Shown: positions 42,305 through 50,715 of the stretch, piece by piece
How positions within the stretch are numbered: position 1 is the first letter of the stretch
Layout: the number at the start of each line of letters is the position of its first letter
NCBI GenBank assembly: GCA_902778925.1
Contig: CACYZN010000001.1
Span: forward strand, 62,001-126,000
DNA from: an uncultured Bacteroidota bacterium
GTDB taxonomy: Bacteria > Bacteroidota > Bacteroidia > Bacteroidales > P3
Direction: 5' to 3'
Length of the DNA stretch: 64,000 bases
Notes under the pieces: generated by a model
The model's database searches: none
The model's input: the letters and a program-made list of their open reading frames with translations, nothing else
Told to the model about the DNA's origin: nothing
Translations under genes and position numbers: made by a program

Positions 42305-43053
42305 AGCCATAGCATCAGCGATGTTTGAGGTGTGATGCCCAGCCAGCGGTGGGTCTCGACGGCGAGGTCGAGTTGCATGCGGCCGACGCGGAAACCCGCA
42401 CCGAAGGTGAGCGCCAGCGGCGCCGTAGAGAAGCCGGCCCGCAGGGCCAGGCTGTTGTGGTAGAGATACTGCATGCCGGCCCGCAGACGCAGACGCTCTT
42501 CGCTCTCGGCTTCGATCAGGGTGGTCCAAGACGCTATAGGGCGGAAGGCCAGCTGCGCATGGGCTCGCCAAGGGCGACGCTCGTCCCATGGGCGCGAACC
42601 CGCCAACAACATGATACCAAGCGAGCTATGTGGCTCAAACCGCACCATGGCGTCGGCTCCGAGGAAGGAGAGCGGCTCGTAGTGAGGGTCGGCTGTGCCG
42701 AGGTGCAGCCAGCGCGCCGCCACGCCCACATGCACGCCGCGGCCCACACGCATGGCATAGGCCATAGCAAGCTGCTGCTCATGGTAGTCGAGGTTACCGT
42801 GGTGGCGGTAGGCGGCGGCCACAGTGCCCGACGACAGCGGCAGCAGCAGGTCGATGTCCTTGTCGGCCATGGCTTCGGCCAGGAAGGCGTGCCTGTAGCC
42901 TATAGCCACATGTGGTTCCGACAGCACAAGGCAACCGCCCATAGCGCCACTGCGGGCACTATGGGCGGTGTGTGCAAACTGCGCTGCGACACTGCCCGCA
43001 AGGGCCACTGCCACAAGCAGTGCAAAGAGGCGTTTACTCAGCCTGCTCGTCAA
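42301..43053 (-). CDS. Small outer-membrane beta-barrel-like protein
   Basis: 250 residues from a TTG start at 43053, 20 bases inside the upstream gene. Signal peptide MTSRLSKRLFALLVAVALAGSVAA. The mature part begins AHTAHSARSGAMGGCLVLSEPHVAIGY, like the opening of PorV/PorQ-type barrels, then shows repeated amphipathic strands up to WLGITPQTSLMLWL. I infer an outer-membrane barrel. Assignment to the PorQ group is tentative. The TTG start and overlaps suggest tight coupling to the lipoprotein before it. Confidence 0.65.
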   Translation of the reverse strand: MTSRLSKRLFALLVAVALAGSVAAQFAHTAHSARSGAMGGCLVLSEPHVAIGYRHAFLAEAMADKDIDLLLPLSSGTVAAAYRHHGNLDYHEQQLAMAYAMRVGRGVHVGVAARWLHLGTADPHYEPLSFLGADAMVRFEPHSSLGIMLLAGSRPWDERRPWRAHAQLAFRPIASWTTLIEAESEERLRLRAGMQYLYHNSLALRAGFSTAPLALTFGAGFRVGRMQLDLAVETHRWLGITPQTSLMLWL

Positions 43054-43765
43054 GTTGGTCGATTATGGCCTGGATGTCGGCACGACGGCTCGAAATCTCG
43101 CCATTGAGAATGATGTGGGGGAAGCGGGCCTCGATGTCGATGGTGTCGACCTCCTCGATGGACATAGCCTCGATGTCGGCCTCGGTGATGTAGGCGGCCT
43201 TCACGTTGTTGAAGCTACCCTTCACCAGCGAGCCCATGTTGGCAAAGCGGGTGATGGCGATGGTACCGGCATAGCCGATGTACAGAGCATGCTCCGAAGC
43301 GGCCAGCACAACGATGTTGCCCAGGTCGGGCTGGTTCTCGGTGAGGAGGCTACGCCAGTTGGTGCTGTCGATGGTCTTGAAGAAGCTGACCTGGTCGACA
43401 GGGCAGTTCACCTCGTAGGTCGTCTCGGCAGTGTCGCGCAGGTTAAGGCCAACCATAGGATAGGTGATGTTGGCGTTCTCGCCCTGGAGCAGGTTGGCCT
43501 CGGTGCCGACGAAGAGCGAACCGTAGTCGACAGCGATAGAATTCTCGACAGTAACATTGATGTTGCACATGGCCGAGGCAAAGTTCAGAGTGTCACCTTC
43601 GCCATAGGGCTGATCGCCGTTCTGGGGGTTCGAGGTAACAAGAGTGATGTGACCCAGCAGGTCGTTGCCACCGTTAATGTTGCCGAAAGGGTTCTCGCCA
43701 TCGCAGGCAGCTAAGCCAAACATGGCGGCCACGGCTGTGGCAATAGCAAAGATACTTTTTTTCAT
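43034..43765 (-). CDS. Lipoprotein of unknown function
   Basis: 243 residues with a lipoprotein signal (MKKSIFAIATAVAAMFGLAAC). The mature part is acidic and rich in strands (GDTLNFASAMCNINVTVEN, VVLAASEHALYIGYAG), ending in a helical acidic tail (ADIQAIIDQLDEQAE). I recognise no domain. It is first in a three-gene unit with two outer-membrane barrel candidates, which suggests one envelope complex. Confidence 0.7.
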   Translation of the reverse strand: MKKSIFAIATAVAAMFGLAACDGENPFGNINGGNDLLGHITLVTSNPQNGDQPYGEGDTLNFASAMCNINVTVENSIAVDYGSLFVGTEANLLQGENANITYPMVGLNLRDTAETTYEVNCPVDQVSFFKTIDSTNWRSLLTENQPDLGNIVVLAASEHALYIGYAGTIAITRFANMGSLVKGSFNNVKAAYITEADIEAMSIEEVDTIDIEARFPHIILNGEISSRRADIQAIIDQLDEQAE

Positions 43766-43835
43766 GTTCTTAATGCTTTTAATATGGTTTGATTTTCAGT
43801 TATTTACTTGTCTATGTAGCCTACATAGTACAATG

Positions 43836-43866
43836 CAAAGTTAGCACATTTTTTCGATACACCAAG
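43836..43866 (-). promoter_or_regulatory. Promoter of the lipoprotein/barrel unit
   Basis: On the - strand, CTTG at 43866-43863, a 19-base spacer and TAACTTTG at 43843-43836, 70 bases before the ATG. Confidence 0.55.
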
Positions 43867-43945
43867 AAAAAAGTTACATTTTTAACTGAATTTCACTATT
43901 TTCGCATCGCCAGCCACTCGCATCCCCCTACCGTCCCCCTCCGCT

Positions 43946-44055
43946 TCCGGTAGTGTCGTTCTTATGTACTTCTTATGTATTTCTTATGTTGTATTTATGT
44001 TTAAAACATAAGAAATACATAAGAAATACATAAGAAGTACATAAGAACTACCGGG
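43946..44055. repeat. Palindromic 11-bp-unit element, copy 3
   Basis: Four TTCTTATGTAN-type units (43959-44002) meet four ANTACATAAGA-type units (44003-44046), with paired outer ends CCGGTAG and CTACCGG. GC-rich flanks also step by about 11 bp. The unit order is the same as in copy 2. Confidence 0.9.
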
Positions 44056-44367
44056 AGAGGATGGGGAGAGGTGCCATAGAATGAGGACGTTACAAACAAG
44101 GGGCAAAACAACGGAAACCGGAGGCATGGGCAAGGGGCGTACCATCGCATGCGCAACCGCCACAAAATGCGGCCAAAAGGGCTGCGCAAGGGGTGTTTCT
44201 GGACACCGGGCAAACCATCGTGGCATAGCCATTCAAACATCATGCTATCAGCGATGTATCGGCATTACGACAGCATGTGGCGGCTACGGGGGTGGAAAAA
44301 AAATTCGACTCGACCGCGTGCAGTTCGAGTTTTTTATGTATATTTGCAGTTGCAAATTTTGTGTACA

Positions 44368-45048
44368 ATGACAGAAAAGATTGTGGTACTGACCGGTGCA
44401 GGCATCAGCGCCGAGAGCGGCATCTCGACATTCCGCGACTCGGACGGTCTGTGGGAGCACTACCGCGTCGAGGATGTGGCCACCCACGAGGCCTACGAGC
44501 GTAACCCCGAACTGGTGCTCGATTTCTACAACCAGCGCCGCCGCCAACTGTTCGACGCCCAACCCAACGAGGCGCACCGCCAGCTGGTGAGGCTCGAACA
44601 ACGCTATGATGTGCAGATAGTTACACAAAACATCGACGACCTGCACGAGCGTGCCGGGTCGAAGCATGTGCTGCATCTGCACGGCGAACTCACCAAGGGA
44701 CGCTCCGACGTGCACCCCGACATGATAGTCGACATCGGGCGCCGCGACATCAAACTCGGCGACCTGGCACCCGACGGCACACAGTTACGGCCTCATATCG
44801 TGTGGTTTGGCGAGGCCGTGCCCAACATAGAACCTGCCGCCGAGCTGTGCGAACAGGCCGACATCTTTATCGTGGTAGGTACCTCGATGGCGGTGTACCC
44901 CGCAGCGGGGCTGATACACTACGTGCCACGCTCGGCGCGCTGCTATGTGGTCGACCCCAAGGAGGTGCCCGTAAGCCGGCAGGTAACATTCATCAAAGAC
45001 GTCGCCACCCGCGGCGTTACACAACTGGTAAACAACCTAATGCAATGA
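44368..45048 (+). CDS. cobB: NAD-dependent sirtuin deacylase, zinc-ligand-free type
   Basis: 226 residues from MTEKIVVLTGAGISAESGISTF. NAD site GAGISAESGISTFR, TQNIDDLHERAG, catalytic His in HLHGEL, and WFGEAVP are intact. FYNQRRR provides the Tyr-x-x-Arg signature of class III sirtuins, which remove succinyl and malonyl groups. Between HGEL and RPHIVWFGE there are no cysteines, so the structural zinc ribbon is missing. It starts a run of overlapping genes with membrane and envelope functions (next gene overlaps by ATGA). Confidence 0.93.
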   Translation: MTEKIVVLTGAGISAESGISTFRDSDGLWEHYRVEDVATHEAYERNPELVLDFYNQRRRQLFDAQPNEAHRQLVRLEQRYDVQIVTQNIDDLHERAGSKHVLHLHGELTKGRSDVHPDMIVDIGRRDIKLGDLAPDGTQLRPHIVWFGEAVPNIEPAAELCEQADIFIVVGTSMAVYPAAGLIHYVPRSARCYVVDPKEVPVSRQVTFIKDVATRGVTQLVNNLMQ

Positions 45049-45587
45049 GCACAACACAGATTATCATCCTCAACGTGGTGGCCGTGCTGGTCGCCGTGGC
45101 CGTAACAGGCCTGATCATCTACCTGCTGGTGCGTCGCTACTTCGACAACGAGCAAAAAGGACGCCTGCTCCAGCTGAAAATGGACGAGCGCGCCGAGTTC
45201 ATGAAGACCGTGACGCCCCTGCGCCTGCAAGCCTACGAGCGCATGGCGCTCTTCCTCGAGCGCATAGGGCCCAACAGTCTGGTACTGCGCTGCTACCAAC
45301 CCGGCATGGACCTGCACCTGCTGCAAGGCGTCATGACCAAGAACATCCGCGACGAGTGGGAGCACAACCTCTCGCAGCAGGTCTACCTCTCCCCCACCCT
45401 GTGGGCCAACATACGCGAGGCCAAAGACGAGATGATCAACCTGGTGAACTCGGCCGCCGTGCAGCTGACCGACACCACCGACCCGACGCGACTGGCCGCC
45501 AGCATCTTCGCCTCGGCTGCCGACCACTCGCCCGTCGACAACGCCCTGCGTGCCCTCAGCGACGAGACCCACGAACTGTTCGGCTGA
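45045..45587 (+). CDS. Conserved single-pass membrane protein
   Basis: 180 residues. One N-terminal helix (IIILNVVAVLVAVAVTGLIIYLLV), then a basic hinge and a helical cytoplasmic part containing FMKTVTPLRLQAYERMALFLERIGP and later REAKDEMINLVNSAA. The LRLQAYER segment is conserved in a Bacteroidetes family of unknown function (I recall it under DUF7935 but am not certain). It overlaps cobB by four bases and the next gene by one base. Confidence 0.75.
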   Translation: MSTTQIIILNVVAVLVAVAVTGLIIYLLVRRYFDNEQKGRLLQLKMDERAEFMKTVTPLRLQAYERMALFLERIGPNSLVLRCYQPGMDLHLLQGVMTKNIRDEWEHNLSQQVYLSPTLWANIREAKDEMINLVNSAAVQLTDTTDPTRLAASIFASAADHSPVDNALRALSDETHELFG

Positions 45588-47278
45588 TGCGCAAACTGCT
45601 AATACCATGCCTCTTAGCACTGCTGGCCACGGCATGCGCCAAGCAGGGTTTCCCGTCGGGAGGCCCCAAGGACACCGCTCCGCCGGTGCCGGTGGGATGC
45701 CAGCCCGCTAACGAAAGCCGCAACTTCGACGGCAACCGCTTCTTCGTCGAGTTCGACGAATACGTGGTGCTGAAAGATGCCGCCAACAACGTGCTCGTCT
45801 CACCGCCGCTCAAACAGACCCCTGAGTACAAGACCAAAGGGCGCGGTTTCGTGGTGCAGATGGCCGATACCCTGCAGCCCAACACCACCTACCTCTTCCA
45901 GTTCAAAGAGGCCATTGCCGACTTCACCGAAGGCAACGTACTGCCCAGCTACGAGTACGTGTTCTCGACCGGCGACGCCATGGACACCATGATGCTGGCC
46001 GGCAGCGTGTTGCAGGCGCGCAACGGAAAACCCTGGACCGAGACGGTGAGCGTGCTCGCCTATCGCGACAGCCGCTTCACCGCCGACAGCACCGACACCA
46101 TAGCCACCTGGGGGCAGCCCGACCTCGTGACGCGGTGCGACAAAGAGGGGCACTTCGCCTTCCACTATATACCGACCGGCCGCTACCGCCTTGTGGCCGT
46201 GGCCGACAAGAACCGCAACCTGCGCGTGGACCCTGCCGATGCCGTGGCATGGGACACCACATTCGTGCAGGCCGTCGACAGCATCGACAGCGCCTCGGCT
46301 CCACGCCTCTTCATCTCGGCACCCGAACGCCAGCAGCAGCGCTTGCTGAAGGCCGAATTCACCAACAAACACCACATCGAAATAACGACCGCAGTACCCA
46401 TGCAGCAGCCCATCGTGGCGGGCGACAGCGTGGTGCAACACCTTGGCAGCCGAGGCGACACCCTACACCTGTGGCTCGTCCACGAGACCAGTGACACAGT
46501 GCATCTTACACTCTTCGACGCCTCGGGCCTGGCCGACACCCTGCACCTGCGCTACCGCCCCACCACACGCAAGGGCGGGCGCAATGCCGCCACCATAAAG
46601 GCCGAACCCAAGCTCATGTCGGCCCTATGCTCGGGCAGCAACGCCTTCTACGACGAACTGTGGCTGGCATTTGCCAACCCCATAAAGGCTACAGCGGAAA
46701 GTCTTGAAGCCGAGGTAATGCTGATGACCGACAGCAGCACGACCCACTATTCCATAACACTGGATTCCACCGGATTGCGGGCTCGCATCGAGGCATCGCT
46801 ACGCTCGGGCGAGCGTTACCGAATACGCCTGCGCGACAGCCTTTTCACCGACCTATACGGCACACCTACCGACAGCCTCGTTTTCACCCTCACGCCAAAA
46901 GACTACGGCACGCTGAAAGTGAAGCTAAACAATATGACCGGCAAGCCGCTGGTGGTAGAAGTGCTCGACAACCGCGATACCGTGGTGGCACACAAGCAGT
47001 TGATGGGCCTTGACGGCGAGATGGCATTCACCCACCTCAAGGCCGGCGAATACCGCCTGCGGGCCGTGGTCGATGCCGACAGCAACGGCCGCTGGACTCC
47101 GGGCAACTACCGTCTCGGTCGCCAACCAGAAGAGTGCATAGTGTACGACAAGACACTGCAACTGCGCGAGAAATGGGAGATGGAGGAACAGTGGACTGTG
47201 GGCGCACCGATGAAACGCAGGATTCTCGAACTTGGCAGTGGACTGAAAGGTCGCCTGCCCAACCGTATTGAAAGATAA
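45587..47278 (+). CDS. Ig-like-domain (Big_5) lipoprotein
   Basis: 563 residues with lipoprotein signal MRKLLIPCLLALLATAC. The first domain (SGGPKDTAPPVPVGCQPANESRNFDGNRFFVEFDEYVVL ... ADTLQPNTTYLFQFKEAIADFTEGN) is a bacterial Ig-like Big_5 fold. A later GHFAFHYIPTGRYRLVAVADKNRN and AFTHLKAGEYRLRAVVDADSNGRWTPGNY are carboxypeptidase-regulatory-like modules. It resembles a common Bacteroidetes outer-membrane lipoprotein of unknown role. It begins on the A of the preceding TGA (TGATG); the flippase starts 2 bases after its stop. Confidence 0.85.
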   Translation: MRKLLIPCLLALLATACAKQGFPSGGPKDTAPPVPVGCQPANESRNFDGNRFFVEFDEYVVLKDAANNVLVSPPLKQTPEYKTKGRGFVVQMADTLQPNTTYLFQFKEAIADFTEGNVLPSYEYVFSTGDAMDTMMLAGSVLQARNGKPWTETVSVLAYRDSRFTADSTDTIATWGQPDLVTRCDKEGHFAFHYIPTGRYRLVAVADKNRNLRVDPADAVAWDTTFVQAVDSIDSASAPRLFISAPERQQQRLLKAEFTNKHHIEITTAVPMQQPIVAGDSVVQHLGSRGDTLHLWLVHETSDTVHLTLFDASGLADTLHLRYRPTTRKGGRNAATIKAEPKLMSALCSGSNAFYDELWLAFANPIKATAESLEAEVMLMTDSSTTHYSITLDSTGLRARIEASLRSGERYRIRLRDSLFTDLYGTPTDSLVFTLTPKDYGTLKVKLNNMTGKPLVVEVLDNRDTVVAHKQLMGLDGEMAFTHLKAGEYRLRAVVDADSNGRWTPGNYRLGRQPEECIVYDKTLQLREKWEMEEQWTVGAPMKRRILELGSGLKGRLPNRIER

Positions 47279-47280
47279 CG

Positions 47281-48627
47281 ATGCAGAAGAAACTACTCTC
47301 GGGGCTCTTCTGGGTACTGCTGGCCAACCTGTTGGTCAAACCACTATGGATACTCGGTATCGAGGTGGGCGTGCAGAACGCCGTGGGCAACGAGGTATAT
47401 GGCTTCTACTTCTCCATACTCAGCATAAGCCTCATATTCAACATCCTACTCGACCTGGGCATCACCAATTTCAATACCCGCAACATAGCACGCCACCCGC
47501 AACTGATTGGCAAACACCTGGAGGGGATACTGGGTATCAAGTGTCTGCTGGTGGGGCTGTATATGATGGTCACCTTCAGCGTGGGCCTGATGATGGGCTA
47601 CGGTAGCGAGGAGTTCCATCTGTTGGTCCTGCTCACCATCTGCCAAGCCCTTAACTCGCTGATACTATATCTGCGTAGCAACTTCGAAGGACTGCTACTG
47701 TTCAAGTGGGACAGCCTGTTTTCGGTACTCGACCGTGTGCTGATGATCATCATCTGCGGCTGTATGCTGTGGGGGCCGAGGTTTTCTGTTTGCGGCATCA
47801 ACTTCACGATATACCACTTCGTCTACGCCCAGCTGGCGGCCTACACCATCACCGCCACACTGGCCTTTGTGGTGATTGCACGCAAGGCCAGGTTCCGCCG
47901 GCTACGGTGGGATTTACCCTTCTTTTTGGTCATACTGCGCCGCAGCGCCCCATTTGCACTGCTGGTGCTGCTCATGGCCTCGTACAACCGCATTGACCCC
48001 GTGCTGCTACGTAGCATGGCTTCCGACGCCGATGCCGGCATCTATGCCGGAGCCTTCCGCTTGCTCGACGCCCTCACCATGGTAGCCTACCTTGTCAGCG
48101 TGCCCTTATTACCCGTTTTTTCGCGCCTCTGCGCCCCAAACGACGGTACGTCCGGCAATGCTGCACGCTCACCTTTGGAAGAGGCCATACGGCTTGTTTT
48201 TTGGCCCATGATGTTCTTTGCCATCGGAGCCGCTGTCGTAGGGGCAGTGTGGGCCTCACCGCTCATGGAGCTACTCTATCCCGGTCGCGGCGCGCAATAT
48301 GCGCCTGTATTCCGCGTGATTGTGTTTGGCATCATCCCTATCGGTCTCACCTACATCTTCGGTACCCTACTCACCGCCGGCGGTCATCTGCGGCAACTGA
48401 ACATATTCGCTGCCACTAGCTTGGTTATCAACATCGTGGTCAATATCGCCTTGATACCGCACCTTGGTGCCGTGGGGTCGGCTTTCGCATCGCTCACTGC
48501 ACAGTCTTTCATGGCTGTAACACAACTGATACTGTCCATCAAATTACACCATTTATCAGCCAGCACTTTCCGACTACCCAGATTGGCCGACCTGCGACGC
48601 ACAATCGACATTGTTCGGGCTGAATAG
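47281..48627 (+). CDS. Polysaccharide flippase (MOP/Wzx-like)
   Basis: 448 residues with about 12-14 transmembrane helices and the opening LLSGLFWVLLANLLVKPLWILGIEVGVQNAVGNEVYGFYFSI. The segment NTRNIARHPQLIGKHLEGILGIK and the paired helix halves fit the polysaccharide/oligosaccharide exporter branch of the MOP superfamily. It would flip a lipid-linked glycan across the inner membrane. No polymerase or glycosyltransferase cluster adjoins it, so the substrate is not evident. It is coupled to the lipoprotein before it. Confidence 0.88.
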   Translation: MQKKLLSGLFWVLLANLLVKPLWILGIEVGVQNAVGNEVYGFYFSILSISLIFNILLDLGITNFNTRNIARHPQLIGKHLEGILGIKCLLVGLYMMVTFSVGLMMGYGSEEFHLLVLLTICQALNSLILYLRSNFEGLLLFKWDSLFSVLDRVLMIIICGCMLWGPRFSVCGINFTIYHFVYAQLAAYTITATLAFVVIARKARFRRLRWDLPFFLVILRRSAPFALLVLLMASYNRIDPVLLRSMASDADAGIYAGAFRLLDALTMVAYLVSVPLLPVFSRLCAPNDGTSGNAARSPLEEAIRLVFWPMMFFAIGAAVVGAVWASPLMELLYPGRGAQYAPVFRVIVFGIIPIGLTYIFGTLLTAGGHLRQLNIFAATSLVINIVVNIALIPHLGAVGSAFASLTAQSFMAVTQLILSIKLHHLSASTFRLPRLADLRRTIDIVRAE

Positions 48628-48728
48628 GAGAGTTATTTGGCCCAAACCACAGTAGAAACAGCATCAAATATACAATAAAGATCACCCATTCCCGTTAAGG
48701 GTATAAAGGTAAAAACAAGTTCAACTAC

Positions 48729-49607
48729 ATGAAAGCATACGTATTTCCCGGCCAGGGCGCCCAATTTGTGGGCATGGGCAAGAACCTATACGACGGCAAC
48801 AGCGAGTGCCGCGACCTATTCGAACAAGCCAATCAGATAGTTGGCTTCCGCATCACAGACCTAATGTTTGCCGGCACGCCGGAAGACTTGAAGCAAACGC
48901 GCGTAACGCAACCCGCAATCTTCCTTCATTCGGTCATTTTGGCCAAATACATGGGCGCCAACTTCAAACCCGATATGGTGGGTGGCCACTCACTAGGCGA
49001 GTTCTCTGCCTTGGTGGCAGCCGGAGCCATGAGCTTCGAAGACGGCCTGCGCCTCGTGGTGGCACGTGCCAATGCCATGCAGAAATGCTGCGAGAAGACC
49101 CCCTCTACCATGGCTGCAGTACTGAAACTCGACGACAAGACAGTGGAAGATATCTGCGCCTCTGTCCAAGGCGAGATAGTGGTGCCCGCCAACTACAACT
49201 GCCCCGGACAACTGGTAATCAGCGGTACAAATAATGGAGTGGCTCGCGCTTGTGAACTCGTGAAAGAGGCCAAAGGCAAAGCACTACCACTGGCAGTAGG
49301 CGGAGCATTCCACAGCCCCCTGATGGAGCCCGCACGCATCGAGTTGGCTGATGCCATCGAGAATACAACATTCACCAAACCCATTTGTCCTTGCTACCAA
49401 AACGTCGACGCACAACCCCACAGTGACCCTGCCGAGATAAAGCGCAACCTGCTCATGCAGCTCACCTCGCCAGTACGTTGGACCGCGACAGTACAACACA
49501 TGATGGCCGACGGCGCCACAGAGTTTATCGAGGTTGGTCCCGGCACAGCACTACAAGGTATGGTAAAGCGTGTCGATCCCAACGCCAATGCCCATTCCGC
49601 CGAATAA
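48729..49607 (+). CDS. fabD: Malonyl-CoA:ACP transacylase
   Basis: Loads malonyl groups onto acyl carrier protein for fatty-acid synthesis. It has 292 residues. Motifs: FPGQGAQFVGMG, nucleophile elbow GGHSLGEFSALV, catalytic His in VGGAFHSPLM, and the late FIEVGPGTALQGMVKR. The length is normal. Unlike in many bacteria, no fabH/fabF/acpP neighbours are present. Confidence 0.97.
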   Translation: MKAYVFPGQGAQFVGMGKNLYDGNSECRDLFEQANQIVGFRITDLMFAGTPEDLKQTRVTQPAIFLHSVILAKYMGANFKPDMVGGHSLGEFSALVAAGAMSFEDGLRLVVARANAMQKCCEKTPSTMAAVLKLDDKTVEDICASVQGEIVVPANYNCPGQLVISGTNNGVARACELVKEAKGKALPLAVGGAFHSPLMEPARIELADAIENTTFTKPICPCYQNVDAQPHSDPAEIKRNLLMQLTSPVRWTATVQHMMADGATEFIEVGPGTALQGMVKRVDPNANAHSAE

Positions 49608-49611
49608 CGCC

Positions 49612-50025
49612 ATGGAACAAAACATCACAATACATCAGGGCATCGGTGACCTCCGGTTTAACACGCCAGTCGAGGACACCGTTGCCCTGCTTGGCCAAGC
49701 AGACGAAGTAGAGAACATCGACAATGCTGCCGATGAACCCACAACAGTATTGCGCTATACAGACCTGGGACTCACGCTCTTCTTTGAGGGTGAAAACCCT
49801 ACGCTCGCCTGCATCGACACCGCTAACAGCGACGCCACCCTGTTTGGCGAACAGGTGTTCGAACTCAACGAGCGGAAGATTGTAGAGTTAATGGTGCGCA
49901 ACAACTACGCAGAACAAGACGCAGACCAAGAAGACTGGGGAGAACGACGCATTAGCTTCCCACAAGCAAACATCGACTTCTACTTCGACCAAGGAGAATT
50001 AGTCTCCATTATTCTCGGACAATGA
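49612..50025 (+). CDS. Small acidic protein of unknown function
   Basis: 137 residues from MEQNITIHQGIGDLRFNTPV. It is acidic, soluble and strand-rich (VLRYTDLGLTLFFEGENPTLACIDTAN), ending NIDFYFDQGELVSIILGQ. The overall look resembles small immunity-type or KTSC-like folds, but I recognise no family. The gene starts 4 bases after fabD and overlaps the WbqC gene by four bases (ATGA). Confidence 0.7.
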   Translation: MEQNITIHQGIGDLRFNTPVEDTVALLGQADEVENIDNAADEPTTVLRYTDLGLTLFFEGENPTLACIDTANSDATLFGEQVFELNERKIVELMVRNNYAEQDADQEDWGERRISFPQANIDFYFDQGELVSIILGQ

Positions 50026-50648
50026 CAGGCCTCTTCAGCACCGCCTACTTTCCTCCTATAGCATATATGGCGGCCTTGATGCACTGCGACAATGTAATTA
50101 TCGAGGCAAAAGAGACATTCCCAAAGCAGACCTATCGCAACCGCATGCAGATTGTCACAGCAGGAGGATTACGAATCTTGAGCGTGCCGACCATTCGCAC
50201 CAATCACAGTCGCACCGATCAAGTTGAAATAGACTATAAGGACCGCTGGCCAATCATACACCTACGAACCCTCGATGCAGCTTACGCAGCGTCGCCATAC
50301 TACATGTATTTTCGCGACGATATCGCCACATTGCTCCATACCCAACATGACAATTTGCTTTCTCTCAACCAATCTATTCTACGGTGGCTATTAAGTAAAC
50401 TAAAAATAAACTGTAACGTATCAGTAACAACACAGTGGCAAGCAAACACCAATGAAGGCACCGTAGATTTACGAAACATCTTTTCGCCAAAAGTCCCCTA
50501 CCCCACCGACAATTACCCTCAATACTATCAAGTATTCGCCGACAGAATGCCTTTCCTGCCAAACCTGACAATCCTGGATTTACTATTCAACCTCGGCCCA
50601 GAAGCACACGAACACCTACATAATATACCACAAACAGCAATCAAATAA
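50022..50648 (+). CDS. WbqC-family protein
   Basis: 208 residues. The beginning FSTAYFPPIAYMAALMHCDNVIIEAKETFPKQTYRNRMQI and the following GGLRILSVPT are the WbqC signature. WbqC-like proteins occur in glycan loci and have been proposed to act in sugar modification, but the reaction is not settled. It ends a run from fabD; a strong terminator follows. Confidence 0.9.
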   Translation: MTGLFSTAYFPPIAYMAALMHCDNVIIEAKETFPKQTYRNRMQIVTAGGLRILSVPTIRTNHSRTDQVEIDYKDRWPIIHLRTLDAAYAASPYYMYFRDDIATLLHTQHDNLLSLNQSILRWLLSKLKINCNVSVTTQWQANTNEGTVDLRNIFSPKVPYPTDNYPQYYQVFADRMPFLPNLTILDLLFNLGPEAHEHLHNIPQTAIK

Positions 50649-50681
50649 AGCTAGTCAATCATCATAGACCATGATATTTAG

Positions 50682-50715
50682 CATCTTTGTTTCTCACGAA
50701 ACAAAGATGTTTTTT
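50682..50715 (+). terminator. Terminator between wbqC-like gene and mnmG
   Basis: A perfect 12-bp stem (50682-50693 with 50698-50709), loop TCAC, followed by TTTTTT. It lies 33 bases after the WbqC stop and its T-run reaches the mnmG stop. Confidence 0.92.

Larger units (their letters stand above)
43766..44367. other. 602-base divergent intergenic region
   Basis: It holds the promoter at 43836-43866, the palindromic element at about 43946-44055, and a TATATTTG -7 element at 44339-44346 for the sirtuin gene. The stretch 44056-44330 shows a small GTGTTTCTGGACAC hairpin but no gene I can support. Confidence 0.55.
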
